From DATKZM01 sp035527975 (GTDB taxonomy: Bacteria; Pseudomonadota; Alphaproteobacteria; JAPULJ01): 64,000 bases of DNA. Of this stretch, positions 43,781 to 52,189 are shown piece after piece. The stretch spans positions 1 to 64,000 of the forward strand of contig DATKZM010000049.1 in the NCBI GenBank assembly GCA_035527975.1. Direction: 5' to 3'. How positions within the stretch are numbered: the stretch's first letter is position 1; every line of letters starts with the position of its first letter. Under the pieces are notes generated by a model that saw nothing but the letters and a program-made list of their open reading frames with translations, was not told where the DNA came from and searched no databases. The translations under genes and the position numbers were made by a program.

Positions 43781-45043
43781 TCAGGCGGCAAGCACCGCCT
43801 CCGCAGCGCGGAGACCGGAGCGGACGGCGCCCTCGATAGTCGCGGGCAGGCCGGTATCCGTCCAATCGCCGGCGAGAAAGAGATTTCGGTAAGATGTAGT
43901 GGTTCCCGGCCGCAAGTCCAGCGCTTCCGGCGTTTGGGCAAAAGTCGCCCGCTTTTCCTTGACGATCCGTACCGGCGGCATGGGCGCGGCCGGCAGGTTG
44001 AGCGCAGCCGCGACGTCGGCCCAGATCAAAGGCGCAAGCTCCTCGGCGGCCATGTCGACATGAGCTTCGGCGGCGCTGATGGTGACCGAGGCAATCTCGC
44101 CGCGCAGAAACAGCCACTGGGCAACGCCGCCGATCAGGCCAAGCAAGGCGGTATCCGCCATATAGGCCGGCGTCTTGATCGGTGCCTCAAGGCGGAAATG
44201 CGCGTTCACGATCGAACGTGAGGCGTGCGGCGCTGGGCAATCCGGGACCAGGCTCTGCGCGGCTGCCGGTGGAACGGCGACGATGACGCTGTCATCCGGG
44301 GCCAGCGTGATGGTGTCCGGTCCGAAATCAATGGCTGTCGCGTGGCTGCCATCGAACGCAATTGCGCGGGCGCGGGCGCCGAAGCGTATTTGGGTGCCCT
44401 TCGCTTCCAGGAATGCGAGCGCCGGGGTCACGAGGCTGTCGGAGAGCCCGTCGCGGGCGATGCACGGGCGCATATAGGCCTCGCCCTTGAGCAGCGTTTC
44501 GCGCACCACGGGCCAGAGCAGGCGGGCGGCGCCTTCGCTCGCATCGGTATTGAGGGCGGCGACCGCGAGCGGCTCCCACAGCCGGCGGTAGAGCGGGCGT
44601 TCTGTATCGAAGCAGTCGGCGACGGTAGCGGTCGGCGCCGCACGGGCAAGACGCAGCGCCTGGAGATAGTCACCCGCCTTGCTGCCCGGCACGCGCCGCC
44701 AGGCTGCGAAGATCCACCAGCCGAGCGGCCCGGCATTGGGGCGCAGCGTCCAGCGCTCGCCGGTCTGCAAATCGAGGAAGGGAATGCGCGCGCGCGGCGG
44801 TGATAGCAGCGTCTCGCGCGCGCCGATGGTATCCAGATAGCCCATGACGGCCCAGTTGCCGCTCAGCATCAGGTGGTTGCCGTTGTCGATCATCCGGTCA
44901 AGCGTCTCGTCGTGAAACGAGCGGCAGCGACCGCCGGCCTGGCGCGCCGCCTCGTGGAGCACGGATCTGCGCCCGCGCTTTGCCAGCTCCACGGCGCAGG
45001 CAAGGCCGGCCAGTCCGGCGCCGATTATGTGGATGTCAGGCAT
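43781..45043 (-). CDS. hpnE: HpnE, squalene-associated FAD-dependent desaturase
   Basis: The protein has 420 residues. The FAD motif is HIIGAGLAGLACAVELAKRG, followed by AGGRCRSF and a C-terminal FLAGDWTDTGLPATIEGAVRSG, as in phytoene-desaturase-type amine oxidases. HpnE reduces hydroxysqualene to squalene as the third step of the HpnC-D-E route. It lies between hpnD and shc on the same strand, in pathway order. Confidence 0.95.
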   Translation of the reverse strand: MPDIHIIGAGLAGLACAVELAKRGRRSVLHEAARQAGGRCRSFHDETLDRMIDNGNHLMLSGNWAVMGYLDTIGARETLLSPPRARIPFLDLQTGERWTLRPNAGPLGWWIFAAWRRVPGSKAGDYLQALRLARAAPTATVADCFDTERPLYRRLWEPLAVAALNTDASEGAARLLWPVVRETLLKGEAYMRPCIARDGLSDSLVTPALAFLEAKGTQIRFGARARAIAFDGSHATAIDFGPDTITLAPDDSVIVAVPPAAAQSLVPDCPAPHASRSIVNAHFRLEAPIKTPAYMADTALLGLIGGVAQWLFLRGEIASVTISAAEAHVDMAAEELAPLIWADVAAALNLPAAPMPPVRIVKEKRATFAQTPEALDLRPGTTTSYRNLFLAGDWTDTGLPATIEGAVRSGLRAAEAVLAA

Positions 45044-45060
45044 CGGGGCGGCCGGATCGT

Positions 45061-45200
45061 TTCTCCCTCCCCCTCTTCAGAGGGGGTGGGATGGGGCGGG
45101 GGTGCCGTCTCAGAAATTCAGTTGCGCAATTCAGAAATTTGCTCGTTGTGTCGCGATCCCCCCTCCCTGACCCTCCCCCCTTGAAAGGGGAGAGGGAAAT
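45061..45200. repeat. CCCTCCCCC-type inverted repeat between hpnD and hpnE
   Basis: Pyrimidine-rich and purine-rich arms (CTCCCTCCCCCTCTTCAGAG and the mirrored AAAGGGGAGAGGG) enclose a middle with a partial duplication of CAGAAATTC. The same family occurs at 50895-51031 and 54769-54866. The 278-bp spacer 45044-45320 holds nothing else. Confidence 0.75.
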
Positions 45201-45320
45201 CTTTGCGCAAGCGGGCTGCGCAAGTGACTGAGGCGCCAACCTATCCGGCTGGAGAGGTAAATGAATCTGATGGCGCGGCACTGATATCAATCGCTTAGTG
45301 GACACGCTTCACGCGCACTC

Positions 45321-46265
45321 TCAAATCAGCCCGTAGCGCAGCACGATCCACAGCTTGGACAGCTTGGAGATGCTGACCGGCTCGGCATGGCGGGACCAGC
45401 CGCGGCGCTTCAGGGCATCGAGCACACGCTGATAGGCGTGCATCATGACATTTGCCGGGCGCATCGGCCGGCGCGCGCATTGGGCGAGCGCGGCGGCGGC
45501 TTGGCGGTAGTGCTCGCGCGCGACCTCGGCGAGGCTGTCGCAGGCAGCGCCCAGATTGGCATGGGCGAGCACTGCCATGGGATCGCGGGTCTCGATGCTG
45601 GCCGCATCGAGAAACTCGGAGGGCAGGTAGAGGCGGCCGCGTTCGGCGTCCTCGTTCAGATCGCGCAGGATGTTGGTGAGCTGCAGCGCGCGGCCGAGGT
45701 GTCGCGCGACGTCGGCGGATTGGGGCTCGGTCGACCCGAATGCCCGGACGGACAGCCGCCCCACCGCCGAGGCCACGCGGTCGCAATAGCAGTCGAGCTC
45801 GGCCATGGCCGGTCCGCAGATCGCCTCGTAGGCATCCATCTCCATGCCCTCGACAACCGCGAGGAAATCGGCACGATCGAGCCCGTATTCGGCAACCGGC
45901 CGCGCCAGCGCCACGGTGATCGGCCGGTCGGGCTGGCCGGCGTAGAGCGCCTCTATCGCCGCGCGCCAGGCGGCCAGCCCGCGTCGCTTCTCGGCATCGG
46001 GCGCCGGCTCGTCGGCGATGTCGTCGACCTCGCGGCAGAAAGCGTAGATCGCGTACATTGCCTCGCGCCGCGGTGCCGGCAGGATGCGCATGCCGGCCTG
46101 GAACGAGGTCCGCGAGTTCGCAACGATCCGCTGAACCTCGGCGCGCGCATCGGCCAGCGCTATCGGATTTGCGGGTTGTGTGCCCCGATCGACATGCACG
46201 ATCTCGTGCGCACCGCTGCTGGTCTCGGCGGCGAGGGTGGTTGAAACCGCGGGTTTGGAGGCCAT
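45321..46265 (-). CDS. hpnD: HpnD, presqualene diphosphate synthase
   Basis: About 314 residues from the ATG at 46265; an open extension upstream is not needed. It is a squalene/phytoene-synthase-fold enzyme. The first Asp-rich motif is FCREVDDIADE and the second is LTNILRDLNEDAERGRLYLP. HpnD joins two farnesyl diphosphates to presqualene diphosphate, the first of the three steps to squalene. It sits between hpnB and hpnE in the same operon. Confidence 0.93.
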   Translation of the reverse strand: MASKPAVSTTLAAETSSGAHEIVHVDRGTQPANPIALADARAEVQRIVANSRTSFQAGMRILPAPRREAMYAIYAFCREVDDIADEPAPDAEKRRGLAAWRAAIEALYAGQPDRPITVALARPVAEYGLDRADFLAVVEGMEMDAYEAICGPAMAELDCYCDRVASAVGRLSVRAFGSTEPQSADVARHLGRALQLTNILRDLNEDAERGRLYLPSEFLDAASIETRDPMAVLAHANLGAACDSLAEVAREHYRQAAAALAQCARRPMRPANVMMHAYQRVLDALKRRGWSRHAEPVSISKLSKLWIVLRYGLI

Positions 46266-46371
46266 GCCTCCGCTTTTAGCGGGACGGCGGGCGAAATACC
46301 ACTGCGAAGGGCGCGTAACAGGAATGCTGGCGTGCGCTGTGCGCCGGTGGGCGGCCCGGCGAACGGCCGCG

Positions 46372-47607
46372 CTAGCTCGTCTGCTCGGCGCTGCGCTCTC
46401 GTCCGCGCTGTCTTTTGCGTTGGCGCGCATAGGTACGGTTCTTCCAGTCGCCGCCGCGACCGCGCAGATGGCGCCAGGCGCTGTCGAGGGTCATCAGCGT
46501 GTAGAGAAACGCCGCCGCCGGCAGCGCAAAAAAGCCCCAGCCAATGCGCCGGTAGAGCCGCCAGGTGGGGTAGTAGGCGATCCACATGAGCAGCAGCGCC
46601 GCCAATCCAAGCGCCGCCAATACCGGCGCCACGATGACAAGTCCACCAATGAGCGTCGCGATCGGCGCGAGATAGAGCACGCTCATGCCGAGTACGGTGG
46701 CGACCAACATGAGCGGCGAGTAGTCGAGCTGCGAGAAGGCGGTGCGCGTGACCATCGACCAGATGTCCCTCAAGCCCTCGTAAGGCCGGATGCTGCGCGT
46801 GGTGTCGGTGGCAAGGCCAATCCAGATCGGTCCGCGCTGCTTCAGGAGGGCGGCCAGCGCACAGTCGTCGATCAACTCGCCGGCGATGCGGTCGAGACCG
46901 CCCGCGCGTTGCAATGCGCGGCGGCGCACCAGCATGCAGCCACCCGCGGCGGCGGCAACATGGCTGCGCCGGCTGTTGGCGGCGGGAAAGGGACAGAGCT
47001 TTTGAAAAAAGAAGACGAAGGCTGGGATCAGCAACCGCTCGATCGGGCGCTCGCAATGCAGGCGCACTATCAGCGAAACCAGATCGAGCTTCTTGGTTTC
47101 GGCCTTGGCGACAAGGCGTTTCAAGTTGTGCGGGCCGTGCACGATGTCGGCATCGGTGAAGAGGACGTAGCGGGCATGGACGCCGTTCTGCTCGCTGGAC
47201 TGCAGCAGTGCCTCAAAACCGGTCGCCATGGCGGAGAGCTTGCCGGTCCAGCCCGCCGGCAGCGCCCGGGCGGGGATGACGTGGAAGGCTTCGGGTCGGC
47301 TGCTGTCGCGCGCCACGCGCCGTGCCGCGGCGGCGGTGCCATCGGTGCTGTAGTCGTCGACCAGTATTACCGCGAGCTGGCCCGGATAATCCTGCTCGAG
47401 CAGGCTGCGGATGGCGCGGTCGACGACGGCCACTTCGTCCCGCGCCGGCACGATCGCGGCCACCGCCGGCCAGTTTGGAAGCTCGCGGACTTTGCGGCGC
47501 AAGCGCTGGTTTGCCAGCCAGAAGCCGCGGCGGAACAGCAGCAGATAAACCCAGCCGACAACCGACAGCGCCGCCAAGGCGGCAAGGATGATGGAGAGCA
47601 TCGTCAT
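46372..47607 (-). CDS. hpnB: HpnB, hopanoid-associated glycosyltransferase
   Basis: The protein has 411 residues: an N-terminal membrane helix (MTMLSIILAALAALSVVGWV), a GT2-type domain (VAAIVPARDEVAVVDRAIRSL, ILVDDYSTDGTA, FTDADIVHGP) and three or four C-terminal membrane helices. HpnB is a frequent member of hopanoid operons and is thought to add a sugar to the hopanoid side chain, but its product is not fixed. It starts 106 bp before hpnD, with which it is probably co-transcribed. Confidence 0.9.
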   Translation of the reverse strand: MTMLSIILAALAALSVVGWVYLLLFRRGFWLANQRLRRKVRELPNWPAVAAIVPARDEVAVVDRAIRSLLEQDYPGQLAVILVDDYSTDGTAAAARRVARDSSRPEAFHVIPARALPAGWTGKLSAMATGFEALLQSSEQNGVHARYVLFTDADIVHGPHNLKRLVAKAETKKLDLVSLIVRLHCERPIERLLIPAFVFFFQKLCPFPAANSRRSHVAAAAGGCMLVRRRALQRAGGLDRIAGELIDDCALAALLKQRGPIWIGLATDTTRSIRPYEGLRDIWSMVTRTAFSQLDYSPLMLVATVLGMSVLYLAPIATLIGGLVIVAPVLAALGLAALLLMWIAYYPTWRLYRRIGWGFFALPAAAFLYTLMTLDSAWRHLRGRGGDWKNRTYARQRKRQRGRERSAEQTS

Positions 47608-47694
47608 GTTGCGATCTTAGCGCGGGGCAGTCGGGAATGCCTTAACAGTTGGCGATGGAGGTGGTCCGTACTCCGTGCTGATTGGACCGTATTT

Positions 47695-47755
47695 GTAGGG
47701 GCGGGTTTGAAACCCGCCCTCCGGTGTTGCGCGCGGGTTTGAAACCCGACCCTAC
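47695..47755. repeat. GGGCGGGTTTGAAACCCGCCC palindrome, copy 3 (doubled)
   Basis: One full palindrome (47695-47720) is followed by a second partial one (47730-47755) with GCGGGTTTGAAACCCGACCC. It belongs to the family seen at 38765 and 40799. Confidence 0.85.
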
Positions 47756-47784
47756 TAACATTGGCTGTCGGCCGGCCTACAGAT

Positions 47785-47872
47785 CGTCGTCCTCGCGCAG
47801 GCGGGGATCCATGGTCGTTGTGAGAGGTCGTATCCTTCGATCCCTGGATTCCCGCTTTCGCGGGAATGACGA
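47785..47872. repeat. GTCATTCCCGCGAAAGCGGG-type palindromic repeat, copy 2
   Basis: A left arm CGTCGTCCTCGCGCAGGCGG and a right arm CCCGCTTTCGCGGGAATGAC face each other. It matches the repeat at 28261. With the palindrome at 47695 it fills the 298-bp spacer between the dioxygenase and hpnB. Confidence 0.8.
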
Positions 47873-47905
47873 CCGCGAATGTTGGCAGTGCCGACCGACC
47901 GCCGC

Positions 47906-48697
47906 TCACACCCGGAAGACATACTCCTTGTCCGGGTCGCGCTCGATGTCGGGTGGGTAGCTCTTGCGCTTGTCGGCGTAGTACTGCGTCAGGTGATCGC
48001 CGGCAGAGGCGCGGTTGTAGGTGATGTAGAGGATGCGGCGCTTCTCGTCGGTCATGTTCGCGGCCGAACCGTGTGGTGCGAAACTGTCGAAGAAGACGGC
48101 ATCGCCAGGCTCTGTCTCGCAAGTGACGAACTCCATGCCGCCCAAGTCGTTATCGTTGAGCGGCTCCCATTCCTGATGGACGAGGCCCTTGTCGTGGTGG
48201 CCCGCGGCGAGCTCGAGCGCGCCGTTCTGCGCCGTCGCGCGATCGATGCTGACCATCGCGGTGATGAAGAAGTCGGCATAGGTGCCCCAGCCGGCCTGCT
48301 GGTCCTGATGCGGCTTGAAACCATCGCCGCCGGGCATCTTGAAGTTGATCTTGTCCTTGAACAACACGGCCGGCTCGCCGAGCAGTTGGGAGACCGCGCC
48401 GATCATACGGCCATCGCGCAGTAGATCATTGAAACCGGCATGATAGGGAATGAAGTTCTCAAGCCGGTTGAGCATGCGGGCACCGTCCTTGAGGCTTTGC
48501 TCGAAATACATCATGTGCCTGCCCGGCGTTTCCGGCCAGGCCTCGACCTCGTCGGCCCGGGCGGCGATGCCGGCCATCTCCGGCGCCGAATAGAGCGCGC
48601 GCACGACGAGGAAGCCTTCGTCGTTGAAGCGCGCGATATCGGCGGGTGCGAGCGGGCCTTCGACGTCAGTTTGGATTTCGGCTTGGGTGGCGGTCAT
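47906..48697 (-). CDS. Phytanoyl-CoA-dioxygenase-family protein (Fe(II)/2-oxoglutarate)
   Basis: The protein has 263 residues from the ATG at 48697. The iron-binding facial triad is visible: H130-Q-D132 (FKPHQDQQAGW) and H209 (APHGSAANMT), with R220 or R221 as the 2-oxoglutarate anchor. The region MMYFEQS...FKDKINFKMPGG is shared by a branch containing the AEP hydroxylase PhnY and TmpA, as far as I recall. It lies between hpnC and hpnB on their strand, 84 bp after hpnC. It may hydroxylate AEP (1-hydroxy-AEP lipids exist) or a hopanoid side chain. The substrate cannot be read from the sequence. Confidence 0.8.
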   Translation of the reverse strand: MTATQAEIQTDVEGPLAPADIARFNDEGFLVVRALYSAPEMAGIAARADEVEAWPETPGRHMMYFEQSLKDGARMLNRLENFIPYHAGFNDLLRDGRMIGAVSQLLGEPAVLFKDKINFKMPGGDGFKPHQDQQAGWGTYADFFITAMVSIDRATAQNGALELAAGHHDKGLVHQEWEPLNDNDLGGMEFVTCETEPGDAVFFDSFAPHGSAANMTDEKRRILYITYNRASAGDHLTQYYADKRKSYPPDIERDPDKEYVFRV

Positions 48698-48781
48698 TGC
48701 ATTCGTCTTTCGATCGCGTTCGCTTCGTCGCCAGCAATCATAATTGGCGTGCGCGCCGTTCGGCCGCAGCAAAAATCCCAC

Positions 48782-49696
48782 TCATGCGGCATTCCGCCGC
48801 GCGCGGCCGAGCCAGGTATCGAAAACGCCGCGCAGGAGGCACCAAAGGAAGCGCGGCTTGGACAGCTCAACGCGTTCGGCGACCGGATCGCGGCGACGCA
48901 AGGCGGCGGCCAGGTCTTCTGCGATGCGGACGATCGCGGCCGCTTCCATCGCCAGCCGGCGCGAGCGTAGGCGGCCGGGCAGGGCGCGCGCGGCCACGAG
49001 CAATTCGTCGACCCCGTCGAGGCATTGCTCGAAGACGACGCGCAAACCGGGTGTGGCGGCGGCGGCATCGAGATCCTCGATGCGCGCGCCGGCGGCCGCC
49101 AGCCAGTCGCCCGGCAGGTAGACGCGGTCAAGGGTCCGATAGTCGTCCCGGCAGTCCTGCAGGTGGTTGATTACTTGGAGCGCATCGCAGAGAGCATCCG
49201 AATTGGCATAGCCGGCCTTGTCCTCGCCATGCAGGTCGAGCAGGTAGCGGCCGACCGGCGAGGCTGAGTAGCGGCAGTAGCCGGCAATCAGCTCGTCCCA
49301 GTCGGTGTAGCGGAGCTTGGTCGCATCGCCCTTGAAGGCCGTTATGAGATCGCGGCAATGCTGGACCGTGATGCGGCAGGCTTCGAGGCTCCGCCTGCAG
49401 GCATGGGCGGTGGCCAGCGCGATATCGTCGTCCTTGCCAAGCAGCGCCTGGTCCATGCGCTCCAGCCGGGCGAGCTTTTCTTCGGACGCCAGCGAGGCGT
49501 TGTCGGCGATATCGTCAATCGCCCGCGCGAAGGCATAGAAGGCCGCCACATGGCCCCGCAGCTTTTTCGCGATGAGCCAGGAGCCGACCGGAAAATTCTC
49601 ATCGCCCGCGCCCTTGCCCGACGGCGCCTCGACCGGCGGCGCGGGGTGCGCTGCCGCCTGATGCGGGGTCTCTTCGACTGCCTGGGCTCTGGTCAT
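48782..49696 (-). CDS. hpnC: HpnC, hydroxysqualene synthase
   Basis: The protein has 304 residues. The HpnC signature GDENFPVGSWLIAKKLRGHV opens the squalene/phytoene-synthase fold, with FARAIDDIADN as the first and INHLQDCRDDYRTLDRVYLP as the second Asp-rich motif. HpnC turns presqualene diphosphate into hydroxysqualene. The C-terminus has the usual FLWCLLRGVFDTWL. It is the first gene of the minus-strand hopanoid operon (hpnC-dioxygenase-hpnB-hpnD-hpnE-shc-hpnG). Divergent queA starts 130 bp to the right. Confidence 0.95.
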   Translation of the reverse strand: MTRAQAVEETPHQAAAHPAPPVEAPSGKGAGDENFPVGSWLIAKKLRGHVAAFYAFARAIDDIADNASLASEEKLARLERMDQALLGKDDDIALATAHACRRSLEACRITVQHCRDLITAFKGDATKLRYTDWDELIAGYCRYSASPVGRYLLDLHGEDKAGYANSDALCDALQVINHLQDCRDDYRTLDRVYLPGDWLAAAGARIEDLDAAAATPGLRVVFEQCLDGVDELLVAARALPGRLRSRRLAMEAAAIVRIAEDLAAALRRRDPVAERVELSKPRFLWCLLRGVFDTWLGRARRNAA

Positions 49697-49826
49697 CGCC
49701 TGTGCCGGGCTCCTCGTGCGTCAGCCTTGACGCCAGCTTAGCCTGATACCGCGGTCACGGCGCGGCTGGTGGCGTGCGGGCGCGTGCATTATCTAAGGGC
49801 CCATGGACGGGGATGCGAGAGCGCAA

Positions 49827-50876
49827 ATGCGCGTCGACGACTTCGATTTCGAGCTGCCGCGCGATCTGATCGCCGCGCGTCCGGCCGAGCCGCGTGACGC
49901 GGCTCGGCTGCTGGAGGTGCGCGGCGAGGCGCTGGGGGACCACGTCTTCGGTGAGCTGCCCGGGCTGCTGTGCGCCGGAGACCTCTTGGTCTTCAACGAC
50001 ACCAAGGTGATCCCCGCGCGGCTCACGGGCCGGCGGGGCGAGGCGAAGATCGAGGCAACGCTTCACAAACGCGAGGGACCGGGGCGCTGGCGCGCCTTTG
50101 CCCGCCCAGCCAAGCGGCTCAAACCGGGCGACCGGATCGTCTTTGCGGTCGGCTTCGAGGCCGAGGTTGCGGCCAAGGGCGAGGCGGGCGAAGTGACGCT
50201 TGATTTCGCGCTCGATGACGCGGCAATGAGGGAGGCGCTCGGCCAGCATGGCGCGATGCCGTTGCCGCCCTATATCCCGCGCCCGGCCGGGCCGGATGCG
50301 CGCGATGTGGCCGATTATCAGACGGTCTATGCGGCGCGCGAGGGCGCCGTTGCGGCGCCAACGGCGGGGCTCCATTTCACGCAAGGCCTGCTCGGGGCGC
50401 TCGATGCGGCGGGGATCGGCGCGACTTTCGTTACCCTGACCGTGGGCGCGGGAACCTTCCTGCCGGTCAAGGCCGAGCGGGTCGCCGACCATGTCATGCA
50501 TGCCGAATGGGGCCATGTGAGCGACGAAGCCGCGCGCGCCGTCGCCAAGACCAAGGCGGCCGGCGGGCGCGTCGTCGCGGTTGGAACGACGAGCCTGCGG
50601 TTGCTCGAAAGCGCGGCCGGCACCGACGCTACTGACGGTGCCGTGGCGTCTTTCGAAGGCGAGACCGACATCTTCATCACGCCGGGCTTTGGTTTTCGCG
50701 CCGCCGATCTCCTGATCACCAATTTTCACCTGCCGCGCTCGACGCTCTTCATGCTGGTGGCGGCCTTTTCGGGCCTCGCGTGCATGAAGGCCGCCTACGA
50801 CCATGCAATATCGGGCGGCTACCGCTTTTATTCCTACGGCGATGCCTGTCTCCTTCATAGGAATGTAAAAGGGTGA
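49827..50876 (+). CDS. queA: S-adenosylmethionine:tRNA ribosyltransferase-isomerase
   Basis: About 349 residues from the ATG at 49827 (MRVDDFDFELPRDLIAARPA). QueA moves the ribosyl part of SAM to preQ1 in tRNA to make epoxyqueuosine. Markers: LLVFNDTKVIPARL, TAGLHFTQGLLGAL, FVTLTVGAGTFLPV, HAEWGHVS and FHLPRSTLFMLVAAF. tgt follows on the same strand after a 175-bp spacer that holds a long inverted repeat. Confidence 0.95.
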   Translation: MRVDDFDFELPRDLIAARPAEPRDAARLLEVRGEALGDHVFGELPGLLCAGDLLVFNDTKVIPARLTGRRGEAKIEATLHKREGPGRWRAFARPAKRLKPGDRIVFAVGFEAEVAAKGEAGEVTLDFALDDAAMREALGQHGAMPLPPYIPRPAGPDARDVADYQTVYAAREGAVAAPTAGLHFTQGLLGALDAAGIGATFVTLTVGAGTFLPVKAERVADHVMHAEWGHVSDEAARAVAKTKAAGGRVVAVGTTSLRLLESAAGTDATDGAVASFEGETDIFITPGFGFRAADLLITNFHLPRSTLFMLVAAFSGLACMKAAYDHAISGGYRFYSYGDACLLHRNVKG

Positions 50877-50894
50877 AGGCGCGCTCCTTCATTT

Positions 50895-51031
50895 TCCCTC
50901 CCCCCTTGTGGGGGAGGGCCGGGGTGGGGGGTATGCGCGAAGCGCGCACGTTCTTGCTTGTGGCGAAGACCCAAATGCGCGCGGACGCGCGCCGACCCCC
51001 CACCCTAACCCTCCCCCACAAGGGGGGAGGG
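50895..51031. repeat. Long CCCTCCCCCC inverted repeat between queA and tgt
   Basis: 37-bp arms (50895-50931 and 50995-51031) are near-perfect complements around a 63-bp loop. Each arm itself has a CCCTTGTGGGGGAGGG inner hairpin. The right arm ends 21 bp before the tgt start. Same family as 45061 and 54769. Confidence 0.85.
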
Positions 51032-51051
51032 GGTGATTGCTGGGAGCGTAT

Positions 51052-52173
51052 ATGAGCGCCTTCGGCTTTGAGCTTCTGGCCAGCGACGGCGCGGCGCGGC
51101 GCGGACGGCTCACCACTGCGCATGGGCCGGTCGAAACGCCGGCCTTCATGCCGGTCGGCACGGCGGCGACGGTGAAGGGCATGACGGCCGACATGGTCGC
51201 GGCGACCGGGGCGCAGATGGTGCTTGCCAATACCTACCATCTGATGCTGCGCCCAGGCGCCGACCGCATCGCCAGGCTTGGCGGGTTGCACGCTTTCATG
51301 GACTGGAAGGGGCCGATCCTTACCGATTCGGGCGGCTTCCAGGTGATGTCGCTGGCTGATCTCCGTAAGATCACCGAGGAGGGGGTCACTTTCCGTTCGC
51401 ATATTAACGGCGCCAAGGTGACGCTGACGCCGGAGCGTTCGGTGGAGATCCAGCACCAGCTGGACGCGACGGTGACGATGGTTTTCGACGAATGCACGCC
51501 GTGGCCGGTCAGCGAGGCCGACGCCGCAGCGTCCATGCGGCTTTCGATGCGGTGGGCCGAGCGTTCGCGCGCGGCGTTCGTCGGGCGGCCGGGTTATGCA
51601 TTGTTCGGCATTGTCCAGGGCAGCGCGTTCCGTGATCTCCGAGAAGAATCTTCTAAAGCACTGACAAATATTGGCTTTGACGGATATGCCGTGGGCGGTC
51701 TCGCGGTGGGCGAGGGCCAGGCCATGATGTTCGAAATGCTGGAAGCAACCGCGCCGCATCTGCCCGCCGGCGCCCCGCGTTATCTGATGGGGGTGGGCAA
51801 GCCGGCCGATATCGTCGGCGCGGTCGCGCGCGGCATCGATCTCTTCGACTGCGTGCTGCCGACGCGCTCTGGTCGCACCGGCCAGGCCTTCACGCGTGCG
51901 GGCACGCTCAACCTGCGCAATGCCCGTCACGCCGAGGATGGCGGCCCACTCGATCCTGAATGCGGCTGCCCGGCCTGCCGCGGCCATTCGCGCGCCTATC
52001 TGCATCACCTCTTCAAGGCGCAGGAGATGTTGGGGCCGATCCTGCTGACGGCGCACAATCTCACCTACTACCAGGATCTGATGCGCGATATCCGGGCGGC
52101 GATCGAGGCGGGGACATTCGCCGACTTCGCGCGAACGGTCCCAGTGCCGAAAAAGGGCACGCCGGCTATCTGA
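51052..52173 (+). CDS. tgt: tRNA-guanine transglycosylase
   Basis: The protein has 373 residues from ATG 51052. It exchanges guanine 34 for preQ1 in GUN tRNAs. The base-binding part is LTDSGGFQVMSL, the nucleophile lies in GIDLFDCVLPTRSGRTGQAF, and the zinc site is CGCPACRGHSRAYLHHL with the preceding Cys and a His. Next gene starts 16 bp later, so the enoyl-CoA hydratase-like gene may be co-transcribed. Confidence 0.96.
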   Translation: MSAFGFELLASDGAARRGRLTTAHGPVETPAFMPVGTAATVKGMTADMVAATGAQMVLANTYHLMLRPGADRIARLGGLHAFMDWKGPILTDSGGFQVMSLADLRKITEEGVTFRSHINGAKVTLTPERSVEIQHQLDATVTMVFDECTPWPVSEADAAASMRLSMRWAERSRAAFVGRPGYALFGIVQGSAFRDLREESSKALTNIGFDGYAVGGLAVGEGQAMMFEMLEATAPHLPAGAPRYLMGVGKPADIVGAVARGIDLFDCVLPTRSGRTGQAFTRAGTLNLRNARHAEDGGPLDPECGCPACRGHSRAYLHHLFKAQEMLGPILLTAHNLTYYQDLMRDIRAAIEAGTFADFARTVPVPKKGTPAI

Positions 52174-52189
52174 CGGGGAGGGCGCCAGA

